Positions 35,911-46,601 of a stretch of DNA of 64,000 bases are shown here, one piece after another. The translations under genes were made by a program, and so were the position numbers. The notes under the pieces were generated by a model that had not been told where the DNA came from, did no database searches, and worked only from the letters and a program-made list of their open reading frames with translations. Within the stretch, counting starts at the first letter, position 1, and each line of letters begins with the position of its first letter. The stretch comes from Dokdonella koreensis DS-123 (GTDB taxonomy: Bacteria; Pseudomonadota; Gammaproteobacteria; Xanthomonadales; Rhodanobacteraceae). The DNA lies in NCBI RefSeq assembly GCF_001632775.1, contig NZ_CP015249.1:848686-912685 (forward strand), in the 5' to 3' direction.

Positions 35911-37800
35911 CTAGCCGACGTCGCGCAACGGCAGCGGGATGTGCTGGGCGAAGCGCTCGCGTACCGCGGCTTCGATGCCGGGCGCATCCAGTCCCGACTC
36001 GGCCAGCAGCTCCTCGCGGCTGGCGTGTTCGAGGAAGCTGTCGGCCAAGCCCAGGTGCAGCATGGGCACGGAGACACCGTGCGCGGCCAGCAGTTCGGCG
36101 ACGCCGCTGCCGGCGCCACCGGCGATCGCATTGTCCTCGATCGTCACCAGCGCCGCGTGGCTGCGAGCCAGTTCGAGCACCAGCGCCGCGTCGAGCGGCC
36201 GGACGAAACGCATGTTGACCAGGGTCGCGTCGATCGCGTCGGCGACCTTCGCGCAGGGCGCGACCAGGGCGCCGAACGCGAGCAGGGCGATGCCGTGCCC
36301 GTTGCGGCGGACCTCGGCCTTGCCGATCGGCAGCGTGCTCAGCGCCGGGTCGATGGCGACGCCCGGTCCGGTGCCGCGCGGATAGCGCACCGTTGCCGGA
36401 CCTTCGTAGCGGAATCCGGTGGTCAGGAGCTTGCGGCACTCGTCTTCGTCGGCCGGTGCCATCACGACCATGTTCGGAATGCAGCGCAGGTAAGAGAGAT
36501 CGAAGCTGCCGGCATGGGTCGCGCCGTCGGGGCCGACCACGCCACCGCGGTCGATCGCGAACAGCACGTCCAGGTTCTGCAGGGCGACGTCGTGGACCAG
36601 CTGGTCGTAGGCGCGCTGCAGGAAGGTGGAGTAGATCGCGACGACCGGCTTGGCGCCCTCGCAGGCCATGCCGGCAGCCAGCGTCACCGCGTGCTGTTCG
36701 GCAATGCCGACGTCGAAGTAGCGGGTCTTGTGCTCCCTGGAGAACCGTACCAGGCCCGAGCCTTCCCGCATCGCCGGCGTGATGCCGTACAGGCGGTCGT
36801 CCGCGGCCGCCATGTCGCACAGCCAGTCGCCGAAGATGTCCGTGTAGGTCGGCTTGGAGGCGCTCTTGCGGGCGACGCCTGCCTGCGGGTCGAACGGGCC
36901 GACCGCGTGGTACTCGATCTGCTCGCGCTCGGCGGGCGGGTAGCCCTTGCCCTTGGTCGTCATCACGTGCAGCAGCTGCGGACCCTTGAGGCCCTTCAGC
37001 GTGCGCAGGGCCTGCAGCAGCTGCGGCAGGTCGTGCCCGTCGATCGGGCCGGAATAGTGGAAGCCGAACTCCTCGAACAGCGTGCTCGGCATGAACATGC
37101 CCTTGGCATGTTCCTCCCATCGCTTGATGAAGCGCCACAGGAAGCTGTCGCGCTTCATCATCTTCTTGCCGTGCTCGCGCAGGCTGTTGAGCGTGCTGCT
37201 GGTCATCAGCCGTGCGAGCATCTTGGTCAGGGCGCCGACGTTCTCGCTGATCGACATGCCGTTGTCGTTCAGGATGACGAGCAGGTCGGGCTCGACGTCG
37301 CCGCCGTGATTGAGCGCCTCGAACGCCATGCCCGCGGTCATCGCGCCGTCACCGATCACCGCGACGATACGCCGCGGGTCGCCCTTGCGCTGCGCGGCCA
37401 GCGCCATGCCCAGCGCGGCGCTGATCGAGGTCGAGGAGTGGCCCACGCCGAAGGTGTCGTAGGGGCTTTCCTCGCGGCGCGGAAACGGCGCCAGCCCGTC
37501 CTTCTTCTTGATCGTGGTGATGCGGTCGCGCCGGCCGGTCAGGATCTTGTGCGGATAGCACTGGTGGCCGACGTCCCAGACCAGCCGGTCCTCGGGCGTT
37601 TCATACAGGTAATGAAGGGCCACGGTCAGCTCGACCACGCCGAGCCCCGCGCCGAAGTGCCCGCCGGAAGTCGCCACGGACTCGACCAGGTAATCGCGCA
37701 CTTCGCGTGCGATCTGCGGCAGCTCCGCTTCGGGGAAGCGACGCAGGTCGGCAGGGCTGTCGATGCGCGCGAGGCGCGGATAGCGGCTGGGGTCGATCAT
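35911..37800 (-). CDS. dxs: 1-deoxy-D-xylulose-5-phosphate synthase
   Basis: DXS makes deoxyxylulose phosphate from pyruvate and glyceraldehyde-3-phosphate using thiamine diphosphate, the entry of the MEP isoprenoid route. The 629-residue protein has the catalytic [20 protein letters not shown] start, the Mg/ThDP motif [18 protein letters not shown] with [29 protein letters not shown] and the C-terminal transketolase domain. The ATG at 37800 ([13 protein letters not shown]) matches the family N-terminus; in-frame codons upstream would add an unconserved Pro-rich lead. Its stop is 322 bases from the small secreted gene. Confidence 0.96.
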   Translation of the reverse strand: MIDPSRYPRLARIDSPADLRRFPEAELPQIAREVRDYLVESVATSGGHFGAGLGVVELTVALHYLYETPEDRLVWDVGHQCYPHKILTGRRDRITTIKKKDGLAPFPRREESPYDTFGVGHSSTSISAALGMALAAQRKGDPRRIVAVIGDGAMTAGMAFEALNHGGDVEPDLLVILNDNGMSISENVGALTKMLARLMTSSTLNSLREHGKKMMKRDSFLWRFIKRWEEHAKGMFMPSTLFEEFGFHYSGPIDGHDLPQLLQALRTLKGLKGPQLLHVMTTKGKGYPPAEREQIEYHAVGPFDPQAGVARKSASKPTYTDIFGDWLCDMAAADDRLYGITPAMREGSGLVRFSREHKTRYFDVGIAEQHAVTLAAGMACEGAKPVVAIYSTFLQRAYDQLVHDVALQNLDVLFAIDRGGVVGPDGATHAGSFDLSYLRCIPNMVVMAPADEDECRKLLTTGFRYEGPATVRYPRGTGPGVAIDPALSTLPIGKAEVRRNGHGIALLAFGALVAPCAKVADAIDATLVNMRFVRPLDAALVLELARSHAALVTIEDNAIAGGAGSGVAELLAAHGVSVPMLHLGLADSFLEHASREELLAESGLDAPGIEAAVRERFAQHIPLPLRDVG

Positions 37801-37974
37801 CAGGGGCGGTACGGTCCAAGGGCCGTCATTTTCGGTCACGGCGGCGGGCGGAGCAAGGAAGCGCCCTGGCAGCGATGGGCGCTCCGTCTGGCCGGCAGGA
37901 GGCACGTACCGCCCCACCGGTACCGCCCGGCTGCCGGATGCGGGCGGCGGCCGGAGCCCGCCAGCCGCGCTCAC

Positions 37975-38532
37975 TTACGGGGTTTCGGGCACCGCTTCTT
38001 CGCTGCGGGCCTCGACCGAAACGATCAGGGACGACAGCAGGACGCCGATCTGGCCGGCATTGCGCGCATCCACCGCCAGCACCGGCAGGAACAGGTCGCG
38101 GTTGCGCAGGTGCGCGTAGTAGGTGTCGATCGACGGCTGGCGCGCCAGGTCCGTGCGCGTCACGCCGACCACGACGGCCGCGCGGTCGCGGAAACGGCTG
38201 AACGCGTTCAGGTAGCGATCCAGCTCGGCCAGCGGATCGCTGCCGGCGTTGTCGACCAGCAGCACCATGCCGATCGCGCGCGGTTCGAGGATCCGCCACA
38301 TGAAGTCGAAGCGCTCCTGCCCGGGCAGGCCGTACAGGCGGACCTTGTCGCCATCGGCCAGCGTGATCTCGCCGTAGTCGAGCGCCACCGTGGTGGTGGC
38401 CTTGGCGCTGCGGGCGGTGTCGGTGTTGTGCGCTTCGGTGCTGACCACCGGGATCTCGCTCACGCTGGCGATCGCCGTGGTCTTGCCGGCGCCCATCGGG
38501 CCGGCGAACAGGATGACGTGCTCGCGTGCCAT
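37975..38532 (-). CDS. small Ras-like GTPase (MglA/ATP-GTP-binding family)
   Basis: The 185-residue protein is a compact Ras-like GTPase: P-loop GPMGAGKTT (11-19), a G3 region LYGLPGQERFDFMW (66-79) in which the usual Asp is replaced by Gly, and TRTD (125-128) for the guanine-specific G4. This pattern is shared by MglA and the related bacterial GTPases that set polarity or control surface motility. The deviant G3 is a known feature of that group. Its ATG shares a base with the TGA of the upstream partner gene, so the pair is co-translated. Its role here is unknown; a link to type IV pili or polarity is an inference. Confidence 0.82.
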   Translation of the reverse strand: MAREHVILFAGPMGAGKTTAIASVSEIPVVSTEAHNTDTARSAKATTTVALDYGEITLADGDKVRLYGLPGQERFDFMWRILEPRAIGMVLLVDNAGSDPLAELDRYLNAFSRFRDRAAVVVGVTRTDLARQPSIDTYYAHLRNRDLFLPVLAVDARNAGQIGVLLSSLIVSVEARSEEAVPETP

Positions 38533-39638
38533 CAGGCGGCCCCGAAGCCGAGCCGGCGCCAGAGGCGCTCGAGCAGGCCGGCGCCGCCCGGTGCGGATGG
38601 CGCGCGGCGGGGCGGCGCGGTCGCCGGGGGCGCCGTGCCCTGCGCTTCCGCGCCGGCATAGCCACAGGCGAGGCAGGCGCGAAGGAAGCGCGCCACGAAT
38701 GCGTGCGGCAGGCCGCTCTGCGCCTGCAGGGCATCGAGCGTCCAGCTCGCGCCGGCCATGACGCCGCACAGGCGCAGGTGCCCCATCTCGTGCGGCAGGC
38801 GGTCGAACTCGGGCCAGCGCAGCAGGCGATAGGCCGCCGCTTCCGGCAGCGTCTCGCAGCGCGTGGGGGCGGTACCGATGCTCCACAGCAGCGGCGCCAG
38901 CGGGATCGCCTGGTCTCTCAAGGTCATCAGTTCGGGTGCCTGTGCCGGCGCGGTGGTCATGACGAAGCGGCGCTCCATGACGATGCGCGGCAGCAGCGAC
39001 AGCGGGAAATCGACGTGGAACAGCCGTTCGGCCGGCCAGACGTAGATCGCGCCGGCGCTCAGGATGCGGATGCGCAACGCGTGATCCTCGCGCGTGCGCG
39101 CCAATGATGGCAGCAGTACGGTGGCCAGGCAGGACTCGCTGGACACGGCCGCGTCGCCGGACTTGGCGGCGGACGGTGGCGCGGGCGATCCGTGCCGGTG
39201 CCGCCGGGATGCCAGGTTGAGGGCGTCGAGCACCGCCATGACGCGGATCGGCGTCGTCAGTATCAGGTCGTCCTCGCGCGGCAGCGGACCGTCCTCGCCG
39301 ACCAGCGGGATGACCGTGCGCCCGCGCAGCGGCGCGCCGCGGTCGGGGTCCCGTGCCAGCGCCAGCGGCGCGATCACGACGTCGGCCTGGTCGAGGTCGC
39401 CGAATTCCCAGGCTGCTTCGGTGCGCGCCTTGATCACGTGCAGGATCGCGCCGAGCGTGTGCAGCTCCTTGGCGCTCAGTCCGAGGGCGGCCAGGTGCAG
39501 CGGGGCCGCATCCTCGGCCGGGAGCGTCGCCTCGGTCGCGGCGGCGGCCGCGTCCTCGCGCTCGCTCTGGGTGCCCGCGCGTAGGCTGGCGGTTCCGGGT
39601 GCCGCGGGTGGTTCCACCCACCCGGTGAGCATTGACAT
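38532..39638 (-). CDS. hypothetical protein, partner of the MglA-like GTPase
   Basis: A 368-residue soluble protein that I do not recognise. An Ala-rich start is followed by a domain with alternating strands and helices (GALGLSAKELHTLGAILH, ADVVIAPLALARDP, PREDDLILTTPIRVMAVLDAL) that recalls a degenerate receiver-like fold, a middle part rich in strands, and a C-terminal part (LRLCGVMAGASWTLDALQAQ) that could be a winged helix, ending in a Pro/Ala-rich tail. AGGAG eight bases upstream supports the ATG at 39638 over longer options. The stop overlaps the GTPase start, so it is likely an effector, regulator or scaffold of the GTPase. Confidence 0.72.
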   Translation of the reverse strand: MSMLTGWVEPPAAPGTASLRAGTQSEREDAAAAATEATLPAEDAAPLHLAALGLSAKELHTLGAILHVIKARTEAAWEFGDLDQADVVIAPLALARDPDRGAPLRGRTVIPLVGEDGPLPREDDLILTTPIRVMAVLDALNLASRRHRHGSPAPPSAAKSGDAAVSSESCLATVLLPSLARTREDHALRIRILSAGAIYVWPAERLFHVDFPLSLLPRIVMERRFVMTTAPAQAPELMTLRDQAIPLAPLLWSIGTAPTRCETLPEAAAYRLLRWPEFDRLPHEMGHLRLCGVMAGASWTLDALQAQSGLPHAFVARFLRACLACGYAGAEAQGTAPPATAPPRRAPSAPGGAGLLERLWRRLGFGAA

Positions 39639-39819
39639 ATCTCCATCTCCTGACACGCTGTCCTGCGCGGCGGATTTAGCCATGCGCAATCCGGACCAAA
39701 ACGAGTGGTGCCTCAAGCTTTCGTGAAAAAGCCTGCGGCCCGCCGCCCCCGCGCTTCCGGCGGGAATGGTTTTTCGTCACTTTGTGCCAGCAGGTGTCAG
39801 CTTGGTCGGGAAAACGACA

Positions 39820-40737
39820 ATGGCCTCAGCCGATCGCGCACTGATCGGCCGTTTCGCCGACAACGCCTGGGCCGAGCTCGGGCTGGCGGACAACACGCTG
39901 GCCAGCTACCGGCGCGACCTGGAAGGCTTCGCGTGCTGGCTCGCCGCTGCCGGCAGCGGCCTGGCTGCCGCGTCGCGCCTGCAACTGCAGGACTACCTGG
40001 CCCAGCGCAGCCTGCACGGCGGCACGACGGGGCGCGGCTACAAGGCGCGGTCGACCGCGCGCCTGCTTTCGTCCCTGCGCCAGTTCTATGCCTGGCTGCA
40101 GCGCGAGGGGCGGTTGGAGGAAGACCCGACCCTGCTGGTGGACGCGCCGAAACTGCCGCGCTCGCTGCCCAAGGCGCTGGGCGAGGCGGACGTGGAGGCG
40201 CTGCTCCGGGCGCCATCGGTGGAGACGCCGCTCGGGTTGCGTGATCGCGCCATGCTGGAGCTGCTGTATGCGACCGGCTTGCGCGTCAGCGAGCTGGTCG
40301 GCCTGACCGCCGCCCAGGTCAACCTGCGGCAAGGCGTGCTGCGGGTGGTCGGCAAGGGCGGCAAGGAGCGGCTGGTTCCGCTGGGCGAGGAAGCCGGCCA
40401 CTGGCTGGAGCGCTATGTGCTGACGTCGCGGCCGGCGCTGCTCAAGGGCGGGCAGGCAGCGGCGCTGTTCGTCACCGCCCGCCGTGCCGGCCTCAGCCGC
40501 CAGATGTTCTGGAACATCGTCAAGAAGCACGCGCAGGTGGCGGGCATCCCGGCTTCGCGGATCTCGCCGCACGTGCTCAGGCATTCCTTCGCGACCCACC
40601 TGCTGAACCATGGCGCGGATCTGCGCGCCCTGCAGATGATGCTGGGCCACAGCTCGCTGACGACGACGCAGATCTACACCCAGGTCGCCAAGGAGGGGCT
40701 CAAGCGCCTGCACGCGCGCCATCATCCGCGCGGATGA
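39820..40737 (+). CDS. xerD: site-specific tyrosine recombinase XerD
   Basis: XerD acts with XerC at dif to resolve chromosome dimers under FtsK control. The 305-residue protein has the N-terminal core-binding domain and a C-terminal catalytic domain with all expected residues: Arg155 (TGLRVSELV), Lys179, His251 and Arg254 (HVLRHSFATH), His277 (LGHSS) and Tyr286 (TQIYTQV). HARHHPRG at the end is typical of XerD. The ATG at 39820 gives the family length; no strong ribosome site is visible. It is followed by dsbC, as in E. coli xerD-dsbC-recJ. Confidence 0.94.
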   Translation: MASADRALIGRFADNAWAELGLADNTLASYRRDLEGFACWLAAAGSGLAAASRLQLQDYLAQRSLHGGTTGRGYKARSTARLLSSLRQFYAWLQREGRLEEDPTLLVDAPKLPRSLPKALGEADVEALLRAPSVETPLGLRDRAMLELLYATGLRVSELVGLTAAQVNLRQGVLRVVGKGGKERLVPLGEEAGHWLERYVLTSRPALLKGGQAAALFVTARRAGLSRQMFWNIVKKHAQVAGIPASRISPHVLRHSFATHLLNHGADLRALQMMLGHSSLTTTQIYTQVAKEGLKRLHARHHPRG

Positions 40738-40901
40738 CGGCGGTTGGGGGCGGGCGGTTTGGTCGCCGGGCCCCGGGCATGCGAAGATTCTCCGGCGGCG
40801 GGGAACCTTCCGCCCGCGGAACGGTCCATGTCCGACCGGGCCGGCGGTGCCGATCGGCGCGTCGCCGACACCGCCCGCCGGATTCCCATGCAGAGGTGCC
40901 C

Positions 40902-41672
40902 ATGTCAATTCCCGCGTCCTTCCGCGACACGCTGCGGCGTGGTCTGGTCCTGGCTGGCCTGCTGATTGCGGCGGGCCTGCCGCTCGCGCAGGCGGCACCC
41001 GATGACGCCGCGCGCGCGGCGGTCGCGAAACTGGTGCCCGGCCTGCCGATCGACGCGATGCAGGAGTCGATGATCCCCGGCTTCTACGAGGTGCTCTCGG
41101 GAGTCAAGATCCTCTACGTCAGCAAGGACGGCAAGCTGGTCTTCGAAGGCGGCGCCTTCGACGTCGAGCAGCGCCGCGACCTCGGCGACAGCGCCCGCAA
41201 CGGCGTTCGCCGGGCGGCCCTGGCCAAGGTCGCGGACGATCGCAAGCTGGTCTACGCACCAGCCAATCCGCGCCACACGGTGACCGTTTTCACCGACATC
41301 GACTGCCCGTTCTGCAAGCGCTTCCACGAGCAGATCGCCCAGTACAACGCACACGGCATCGCGGTGGACTACATCCTCTACCCGCTGGTCAGCCTGCATC
41401 CGGGCGCGGACAAGAAGTCCGAGGCCGTCTGGTGTGCCAAGGACCGCATCGCCGCATTCAATGCCGCGATGTCGGGCCAGGACCCGATGGCGGCGAGCTG
41501 CCCGACCCCGCTGACCGAGCTGACGCACCTGGCCGAGTCGCTGGGCATCAACGGCACGCCGACCCTGATCGCCGCCGACGGCACGCATGTGGCGCCGGAA
41601 ATCGCGCTGTCCCCGGACCGGCTGGCCGCCGAGCTCGATCGCCTGGCCGCCACTCCTCCCACCGCTCCCTAG
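40902..41672 (+). CDS. dsbC: DsbC-like thiol:disulfide interchange protein (CPFC), copy 1
   Basis: A periplasmic protein of 256 residues with a signal peptide (DTLRRGLVLAGLLIAAGLPL, cleaved near AQA), an N-terminal DsbC dimerisation domain (PIDAMQESMIPGFYEVLSGV, ILYVSKDGKLVFEGG) and a thioredoxin domain with FTDIDCPFCKRFH. DsbC isomerises wrong disulfides in exported proteins. The active site is CPFC instead of the E. coli CGYC, which may change its redox behaviour. GAGGTG a few bases upstream fits the ATG. It lies behind xerD, as in E. coli, and a paralogue follows 25 bases later. Confidence 0.88.
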   Translation: MSIPASFRDTLRRGLVLAGLLIAAGLPLAQAAPDDAARAAVAKLVPGLPIDAMQESMIPGFYEVLSGVKILYVSKDGKLVFEGGAFDVEQRRDLGDSARNGVRRAALAKVADDRKLVYAPANPRHTVTVFTDIDCPFCKRFHEQIAQYNAHGIAVDYILYPLVSLHPGADKKSEAVWCAKDRIAAFNAAMSGQDPMAASCPTPLTELTHLAESLGINGTPTLIAADGTHVAPEIALSPDRLAAELDRLAATPPTAP

Positions 41673-41697
41673 AATTCTCTTTCGCCGAGGCTGACCC

Positions 41698-42435
41698 ATG
41701 ATGCGTTCCCTACCGATCGTCGCCGCGTTGGCCGGGCTGTTGCCGGCGGTTTCCGTGGCGGCCGACAAGGCCGACGAGGCTGCCCGTGCGGCCATCCTCA
41801 AGCTGGTCCCGCAGGCCACGATCGACACGGTCGAGCCGGCGCCGATGGCCGGTTTCCGCCAGGTGCTGCTCGGCGGCCAGCTGGTGTACGTGAGCGACGA
41901 CGGCCGCTACCTGATGCAGGGCAAGCTGTACGACGCCGCCAGCCGCACCGACCTGACCGATGCGCGCCTGGGCAAGGCGCGGGTTGAGAAGCTCAAGAAC
42001 ATCCCGGCCAGCCAGCTGTTGAGCTTCGGCCCGGACAAGCCCAAGTACAAGCTGACGATCTTCACCGACATCGATTGCGGCTACTGCCGCAAGCTGCACC
42101 AGGAAGTGGCCGAGTACAACAAGCTCGGCATCGAGTTCGACTACCTGTTCTTCCCGCGCAGCGGCATCGATTCGCCGTCGTTCAAGAAGGCCGTCTCGGT
42201 GTGGTGCGCCGCGGACAAGAAGGCGGCGTTCACGGCGGCCAAGGGCGGCGCCGACCCCGCGCCCCTCACCTGCGACAACCCGATCGCCGCCCAGTTCCAG
42301 CTGGGGCTGGATGTCGGCGTGGACGGTACTCCGGCGGTGTACGCGCCCAACGGCGTCAAGATCGGCGGCTACCTGCCGCCGGCGCAGATGCTCGAGCGCC
42401 TGCAGCAGCTGGAAGCCGCCAAGTCCGGGACCTGA
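41698..42435 (+). CDS. DsbC-like thiol:disulfide interchange protein (CGYC), copy 2
   Basis: A 245-residue paralogue of the preceding gene: signal peptide (MMRSLPIVAALAGLLPAVSV), N-terminal dimerisation domain (TIDTVEPAPMAGFRQVLLGG, YVSDDGRYLMQGKLYD) and a thioredoxin domain whose FTDIDCGYCRKLH carries the classical DsbC active site CGYC. The end (GVDGTPAVYAPNGVKIGGYL) has the cis-Pro. It probably does the main isomerase work, with the CPFC copy as a specialised sister. A TAGAAT box (41670-41675), overlapping the stop of copy 1, could be its own promoter. Confidence 0.9.
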   Translation: MMRSLPIVAALAGLLPAVSVAADKADEAARAAILKLVPQATIDTVEPAPMAGFRQVLLGGQLVYVSDDGRYLMQGKLYDAASRTDLTDARLGKARVEKLKNIPASQLLSFGPDKPKYKLTIFTDIDCGYCRKLHQEVAEYNKLGIEFDYLFFPRSGIDSPSFKKAVSVWCAADKKAAFTAAKGGADPAPLTCDNPIAAQFQLGLDVGVDGTPAVYAPNGVKIGGYLPPAQMLERLQQLEAAKSGT

Positions 42436-42753
42436 CCACGCGGCCGGCGGGGCCGGTCCAGGGCCGCCATCCGGCAGGTCATGGCGGTCCCGGCGCCGCC
42501 GGCGGCTGCTGCGTGGCGCCGCGCCTGGGGCGCCACGCCGGGCTCGGTCGCGCGGGCGGCTCTTGCGCGCGCCCAGGGCCGCGCCATCGCCTGGGCATGG
42601 GCCGCGCCACGTCCTCGTTGTCCTTGGCCGGCGTACGCGGGCGGGCGCGTCGCGGCCTGTCCGCGGGTTGACGGCATGCCCCGGGGCGAGGGGGTGATCG
42701 GAACGCGCATCGGCTAGAATAGGCGGCTTCCCGATGCTCCCCTCCCGACCCTC
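42436..42753. other. 318-base intergenic region before purL
   Basis: Extremely GC-rich sequence with no supported gene. It carries a short repeated stretch (GGGCCGCGCCA occurs twice around 42575-42610). TAGAAT at 42715-42720, 34 bases before the purL ATG, is a probable -10 element; TTGACG at 42668 is too far upstream to serve as its -35. Confidence 0.5.
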
Positions 42754-45700
42754 ATGATTGCGATCGACGGCCAGAGTGCGCTGTCGCCTTTCCGCGTCGA
42801 ACGGATCAATGCCGCCCTGGCGGCCACGGTCCGCGACTGCAGGCTGCGCGACACGCGGTACGTGTACTTCGTAGCCGCCGACGCGGCCACCGCGGCGGAT
42901 GCGCGCCTGTACCAGGTGCTGCAGGCCACCGCCGGGTCGCCGCGTCCGGCGACCCTCTGGATCGTCCCACGGCTGGGCACGATCTCGCCGTGGTCCAGCA
43001 AGGCCGGCGACATCCTGCGCGGCTGCGGCCTGGCGGTGCAGCGCGTGGAGCGCGGCCTGGCGATCGAGCTCGACCGCCCGCCGGCGACCGGATCGGCCGG
43101 CTGGCAGGCGATCGTGCAGGCGCTGCACGATCCGATGACGCAATCGGTGATCACCTCGCTGGCCGAAGCCGAGCACCTGTTCGATGCCGGCGCTCCCGCG
43201 CCGCTGGACATGGTGGTGCTCGGCGACGATCCGCACGGTGCGCTGTCGGCCGCCAACCAGCGCCTGGGCCTGGCCCTGGCCGATGACGAGATCGCCTATC
43301 TCGCCGACAGCTACCGCGTGCTGGGACGCGATCCGAGCGATGCCGAGCTGATGATGTTCGCGCAGGCCAATTCCGAGCACTGCCGGCACAAGGTGTTCAA
43401 CGCGGCATTCACGGTCGATGGCGTGGCGCAGGACCGGTCGCTGTTCGCGATGATCCGCAATACCCACGCCGTCTCGCCGGCGCACACGCTGTCGGCCTAT
43501 TCCGACAACGCGGCCGTGATCGAGGGCAGCCGCGCGCAGCGGTTCTTCGCTTCCCCGGCCGACGGGCGCTATGCGGCCGTCGAGGAAGACGTGCCGTACG
43601 CGATCAAGGTCGAGACGCACAACCATCCGACGGCGATCTCGCCGTTCCCGGGCGCCGCCACCGGTTCCGGCGGCGAGATTCGCGACGAGGGTGCCACCGG
43701 CCGCGGCGGCAAGCCCAAGGCCGGACTGGTCGGTTTCTCGGTTTCACACCTGCGCATCCCGGGGCTGCCGCGCCCGTGGGAGCCGGAGCGGCCGCTGCCG
43801 CCGCGCTTCGCGACCGCGTTCGAGATCATGCGCGACGCCCCGCTGGGCGCCGCCGCGTTCAACAACGAGTTCGGCCGGCCCTGCCTGGGCGGCTACTTCC
43901 GGACCTTCGAGCAGGAAAACGGCGAGCCGGGCAAGCGCTTCGGCTACGACAAGCCGATCATGATCGCCGGCGGCATCGCCAACCTGCGCCGCGGCCACGT
44001 CGCCAAGCAGCACCTGCAGGAAGGCGATGCGGTGATCGTGCTCGGCGGACCGGCCATGCTGATCGGCCTGGGCGGCGGCGCCGCCTCGTCCGTCGCCGCC
44101 GGAACCAGCAGCGCGGAGCTGGATTTCGCCTCGGTGCAGCGCGACAACCCGGAAATGCAGCGGCGCTGCCAGGAAGTCATCGACGCCTGCTGGGCACGCG
44201 GAGAGGACAACCCGGTCGTCTCGATCCACGACGTCGGCGCCGGCGGTCTTTCCAACGCGATTCCGGAAATCCTCAACGATTCGGCCGTCGGCGGACGGAT
44301 CGACCTGCGCAAGGTGCCGTGCGACGACCCGCAGCTCTCGCCGATGCAGATCTGGTGCAACGAATCGCAGGAGCGCTACGTGCTCGGCGTGCGGCCGGCT
44401 TCGCTGCCGCTGTTCGAGGCCTTGTGCGCGCGCGAGCGGTGCGTCTATGCCGTGGTCGGCAGCGTGACGGCCGAACGGCGCCTGGTGGTCGCCGACCCGC
44501 TGCTCGGCGGCGATGTGATCGATCTGCCACTCGAGGTGCTGTTCGGCAAGCCGCCGCGCATGCAGCGCGAGGCGGTACGCAAGTCCAAGCGCCTGGACCT
44601 GATCGCCGACACGGCCGGGCTCGAGCTCGACGAGGCGCTGCAGCGCGTGCTGCGCTTTCCTTCGGTCGGCAGCAAGTCGTTCCTGGTCACGATCGGCGAT
44701 CGCAGCGTCGGCGGGCTGTGTGCGCGTGACCCGATGGTCGGCCCGTGGCAGGTGCCGGTGGCCGATTGTGCGGTCACGCTGGTCGACTTCGACGGCTATG
44801 CCGGCGAGGCGATGGCGATGGGCGAGCGCACGCCGCTGGCCGTGTTCGACGCCAAGGCGTCGGCACGCATGGCGGTCGGCGAGGCCCTGACCAACCTGGC
44901 GGCGGCGCCGATCGTGCTCGACGAGGTGCGCCTGTCCGCCAACTGGATGGCCGCCGTCGGCCAGTCTTGCGAGGACGCGGCACTCTACGACGCGGTCGAG
45001 GCGGTCGGCATGGAGCTGTGCCCCGCGCTCGGTATCTCGATCCCGGTCGGCAAGGACTCGCTGTCGATGCAGACGCAATGGTCGAGCGACGGGCAGATGC
45101 AGCGCACCGTTTCGCCGGTCTCGCTGATCGTGTCCGCATTCGCGCGCGTCGCGGACGTGCGTCGCGCGGCGACGCCGCAGCTGGTGCTCGACCGTGGCGA
45201 AAGCGAGCTGTGGCTGCTGGACCTGGGCGCCGGGGCCAACCGGCTCGGCGGCTCGGTGCTGCTGCAATGCTCGCTGCGCGCCGGTGGGCTGGCACCCGAT
45301 GTCGACGATCCCAAGCGCCTGCGCGCGTTCCTGGACGCGATCGCCGAGGCGCACCGGGACGGCCTGCTGCTGGCCTACCACGACCGCAGCGACGGTGGCG
45401 CGATCGTCACGCTGATCGAGATGGCGCTCGCCGGCCACTGCGGCCTGGACATCCGCCTCGACGGCTGGGGAGACACTACGCTGGGCGCCTTGTTTTGCGA
45501 GGAGCTCGGCGCCGTCGTCCAGGTTCGCAAGGCGGACCGGGACGCATTCGAGGCCCTGCTCGAGCGGCACGGCCTGGGGACGATCGCCCATCGGATCGGG
45601 CGGCCGGTCGAGAAGCTGCGCATCCAGCTGACCCAGGGCGACACGGTACTGGTCAAATGGTCGTGGCCGGAGCTCATGGCCGCCTGGTCCGAAACCAGCC

Positions 45701-46599
45701 ATGCGATGCAGCGGCTGCGCGACAATCCGGCCAGCGCCGACGACGAACACACGTGGCGGTGCGACGAGGACGCTCGGGGCATTGCGCCGCGCCTGAGCTT
45801 CGACCCCGCGGAGGATGTCGCCGCACCGTTCATCGCCACCGGCGAGCGCCCGCGCGTGGCGATCCTGCGCGAGCAAGGCGTCAACGGGCAGATCGAGATG
45901 GCGGCGGCGTTCACGCGCGCCGGCTTCGACGCCGTCGACGTGCACATGACCGACCTGCAGCAGGGCCGTCACCGCCTCGACGACTTCGTCGGCTTCGCCG
46001 CCTGCGGCGGCTTCAGCTACGGCGACGTGCTCGGTGCGGGACGCGGCTGGGCGACCTCGATCCTGTTCAACGCACGTCTGCGCGAGGCGTTCGCGGCCTT
46101 CTTCGAGGATCCCGGCAAGTTCGCGCTCGGCGTCTGCAACGGGTGCCAGATGATGGCCCAGCTCAAGCCGATCATCCCGGGTGCCGAGCATTGGCCGGAG
46201 TTCGTGCGCAACGCCTCGGAGCAGTACGAGGCGCGCCTGGTGACGCTGGAGGTGCTCGAGTCGCAGTCGATCCTGCTGGCCGGCATGGCCGGTTCGCGCC
46301 TGCCGGTGGTCGTCGCCCACGGCGAGGGCCGCGTGCGCTATGCCGATGCGCGACAGGCGGAGGCGTGCCTGCGCTACGTGGACGACGGCGGCAAGCCGAC
46401 CGAACGCTATCCGCTCAATCCCAACGGCTCGGCCGGCGGCGCTACCGGCTTCACCGCGGCGGATGGCCGCGTGACGATCCTGATGCCGCATCCGGAGCGG
46501 GTGTTCCGCAGCGCCCAGATGAGCTGGCGACCGCGTGAATGGGGCGAGGACTCCCCGTGGATGCGCATCTTCCGCAACGCGCGCACCTGGGTCGGCTGA
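42754..46599 (+). CDS. purL: phosphoribosylformylglycinamidine synthase (large, single-chain PurL)
   Basis: PurL converts FGAR and glutamine to FGAM in purine synthesis. The 1281-residue protein is the gammaproteobacterial fused form (E. coli 1295) with all parts: the N-terminal domain, two AIR synthase-like domains ([31 protein letters not shown]), and the C-terminal glutaminase with the nucleophile Cys in GVCNGCQMM and the closing His/Glu in MPHPERVFR. The gene stands alone in front; behind it, two bases separate its stop from the ATG of an exosortase-associated-type membrane protein gene. Confidence 0.97.
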   Translation: MIAIDGQSALSPFRVERINAALAATVRDCRLRDTRYVYFVAADAATAADARLYQVLQATAGSPRPATLWIVPRLGTISPWSSKAGDILRGCGLAVQRVERGLAIELDRPPATGSAGWQAIVQALHDPMTQSVITSLAEAEHLFDAGAPAPLDMVVLGDDPHGALSAANQRLGLALADDEIAYLADSYRVLGRDPSDAELMMFAQANSEHCRHKVFNAAFTVDGVAQDRSLFAMIRNTHAVSPAHTLSAYSDNAAVIEGSRAQRFFASPADGRYAAVEEDVPYAIKVETHNHPTAISPFPGAATGSGGEIRDEGATGRGGKPKAGLVGFSVSHLRIPGLPRPWEPERPLPPRFATAFEIMRDAPLGAAAFNNEFGRPCLGGYFRTFEQENGEPGKRFGYDKPIMIAGGIANLRRGHVAKQHLQEGDAVIVLGGPAMLIGLGGGAASSVAAGTSSAELDFASVQRDNPEMQRRCQEVIDACWARGEDNPVVSIHDVGAGGLSNAIPEILNDSAVGGRIDLRKVPCDDPQLSPMQIWCNESQERYVLGVRPASLPLFEALCARERCVYAVVGSVTAERRLVVADPLLGGDVIDLPLEVLFGKPPRMQREAVRKSKRLDLIADTAGLELDEALQRVLRFPSVGSKSFLVTIGDRSVGGLCARDPMVGPWQVPVADCAVTLVDFDGYAGEAMAMGERTPLAVFDAKASARMAVGEALTNLAAAPIVLDEVRLSANWMAAVGQSCEDAALYDAVEAVGMELCPALGISIPVGKDSLSMQTQWSSDGQMQRTVSPVSLIVSAFARVADVRRAATPQLVLDRGESELWLLDLGAGANRLGGSVLLQCSLRAGGLAPDVDDPKRLRAFLDAIAEAHRDGLLLAYHDRSDGGAIVTLIEMALAGHCGLDIRLDGWGDTTLGALFCEELGAVVQVRKADRDAFEALLERHGLGTIAHRIGRPVEKLRIQLTQGDTVLVKWSWPELMAAWSETSHAMQRLRDNPASADDEHTWRCDEDARGIAPRLSFDPAEDVAAPFIATGERPRVAILREQGVNGQIEMAAAFTRAGFDAVDVHMTDLQQGRHRLDDFVGFAACGGFSYGDVLGAGRGWATSILFNARLREAFAAFFEDPGKFALGVCNGCQMMAQLKPIIPGAEHWPEFVRNASEQYEARLVTLEVLESQSILLAGMAGSRLPVVVAHGEGRVRYADARQAEACLRYVDDGGKPTERYPLNPNGSAGGATGFTAADGRVTILMPHPERVFRSAQMSWRPREWGEDSPWMRIFRNARTWVG

Positions 46600-46601
46600 C
46601 G

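Noticed and set aside
35665-38661. Plus-strand frame of almost 1000 codons opposite dxs
   Set aside because: dxs, with full catalytic motifs, is on the other strand; the long frame is a GC-driven artefact.
39738-39764. CCCGCCG/CGGCGGG hairpin before xerD, considered as a terminator
   Set aside because: The stem is only 7 bases with a 12-base loop, and it lies between divergent genes, where a terminator is not expected.
42481-42717. 78-codon frame in the gap before purL
   Set aside because: Arg/Ala/Pro-rich translation with no ribosome site and no recognisable pattern; typical of random GC-rich sequence.
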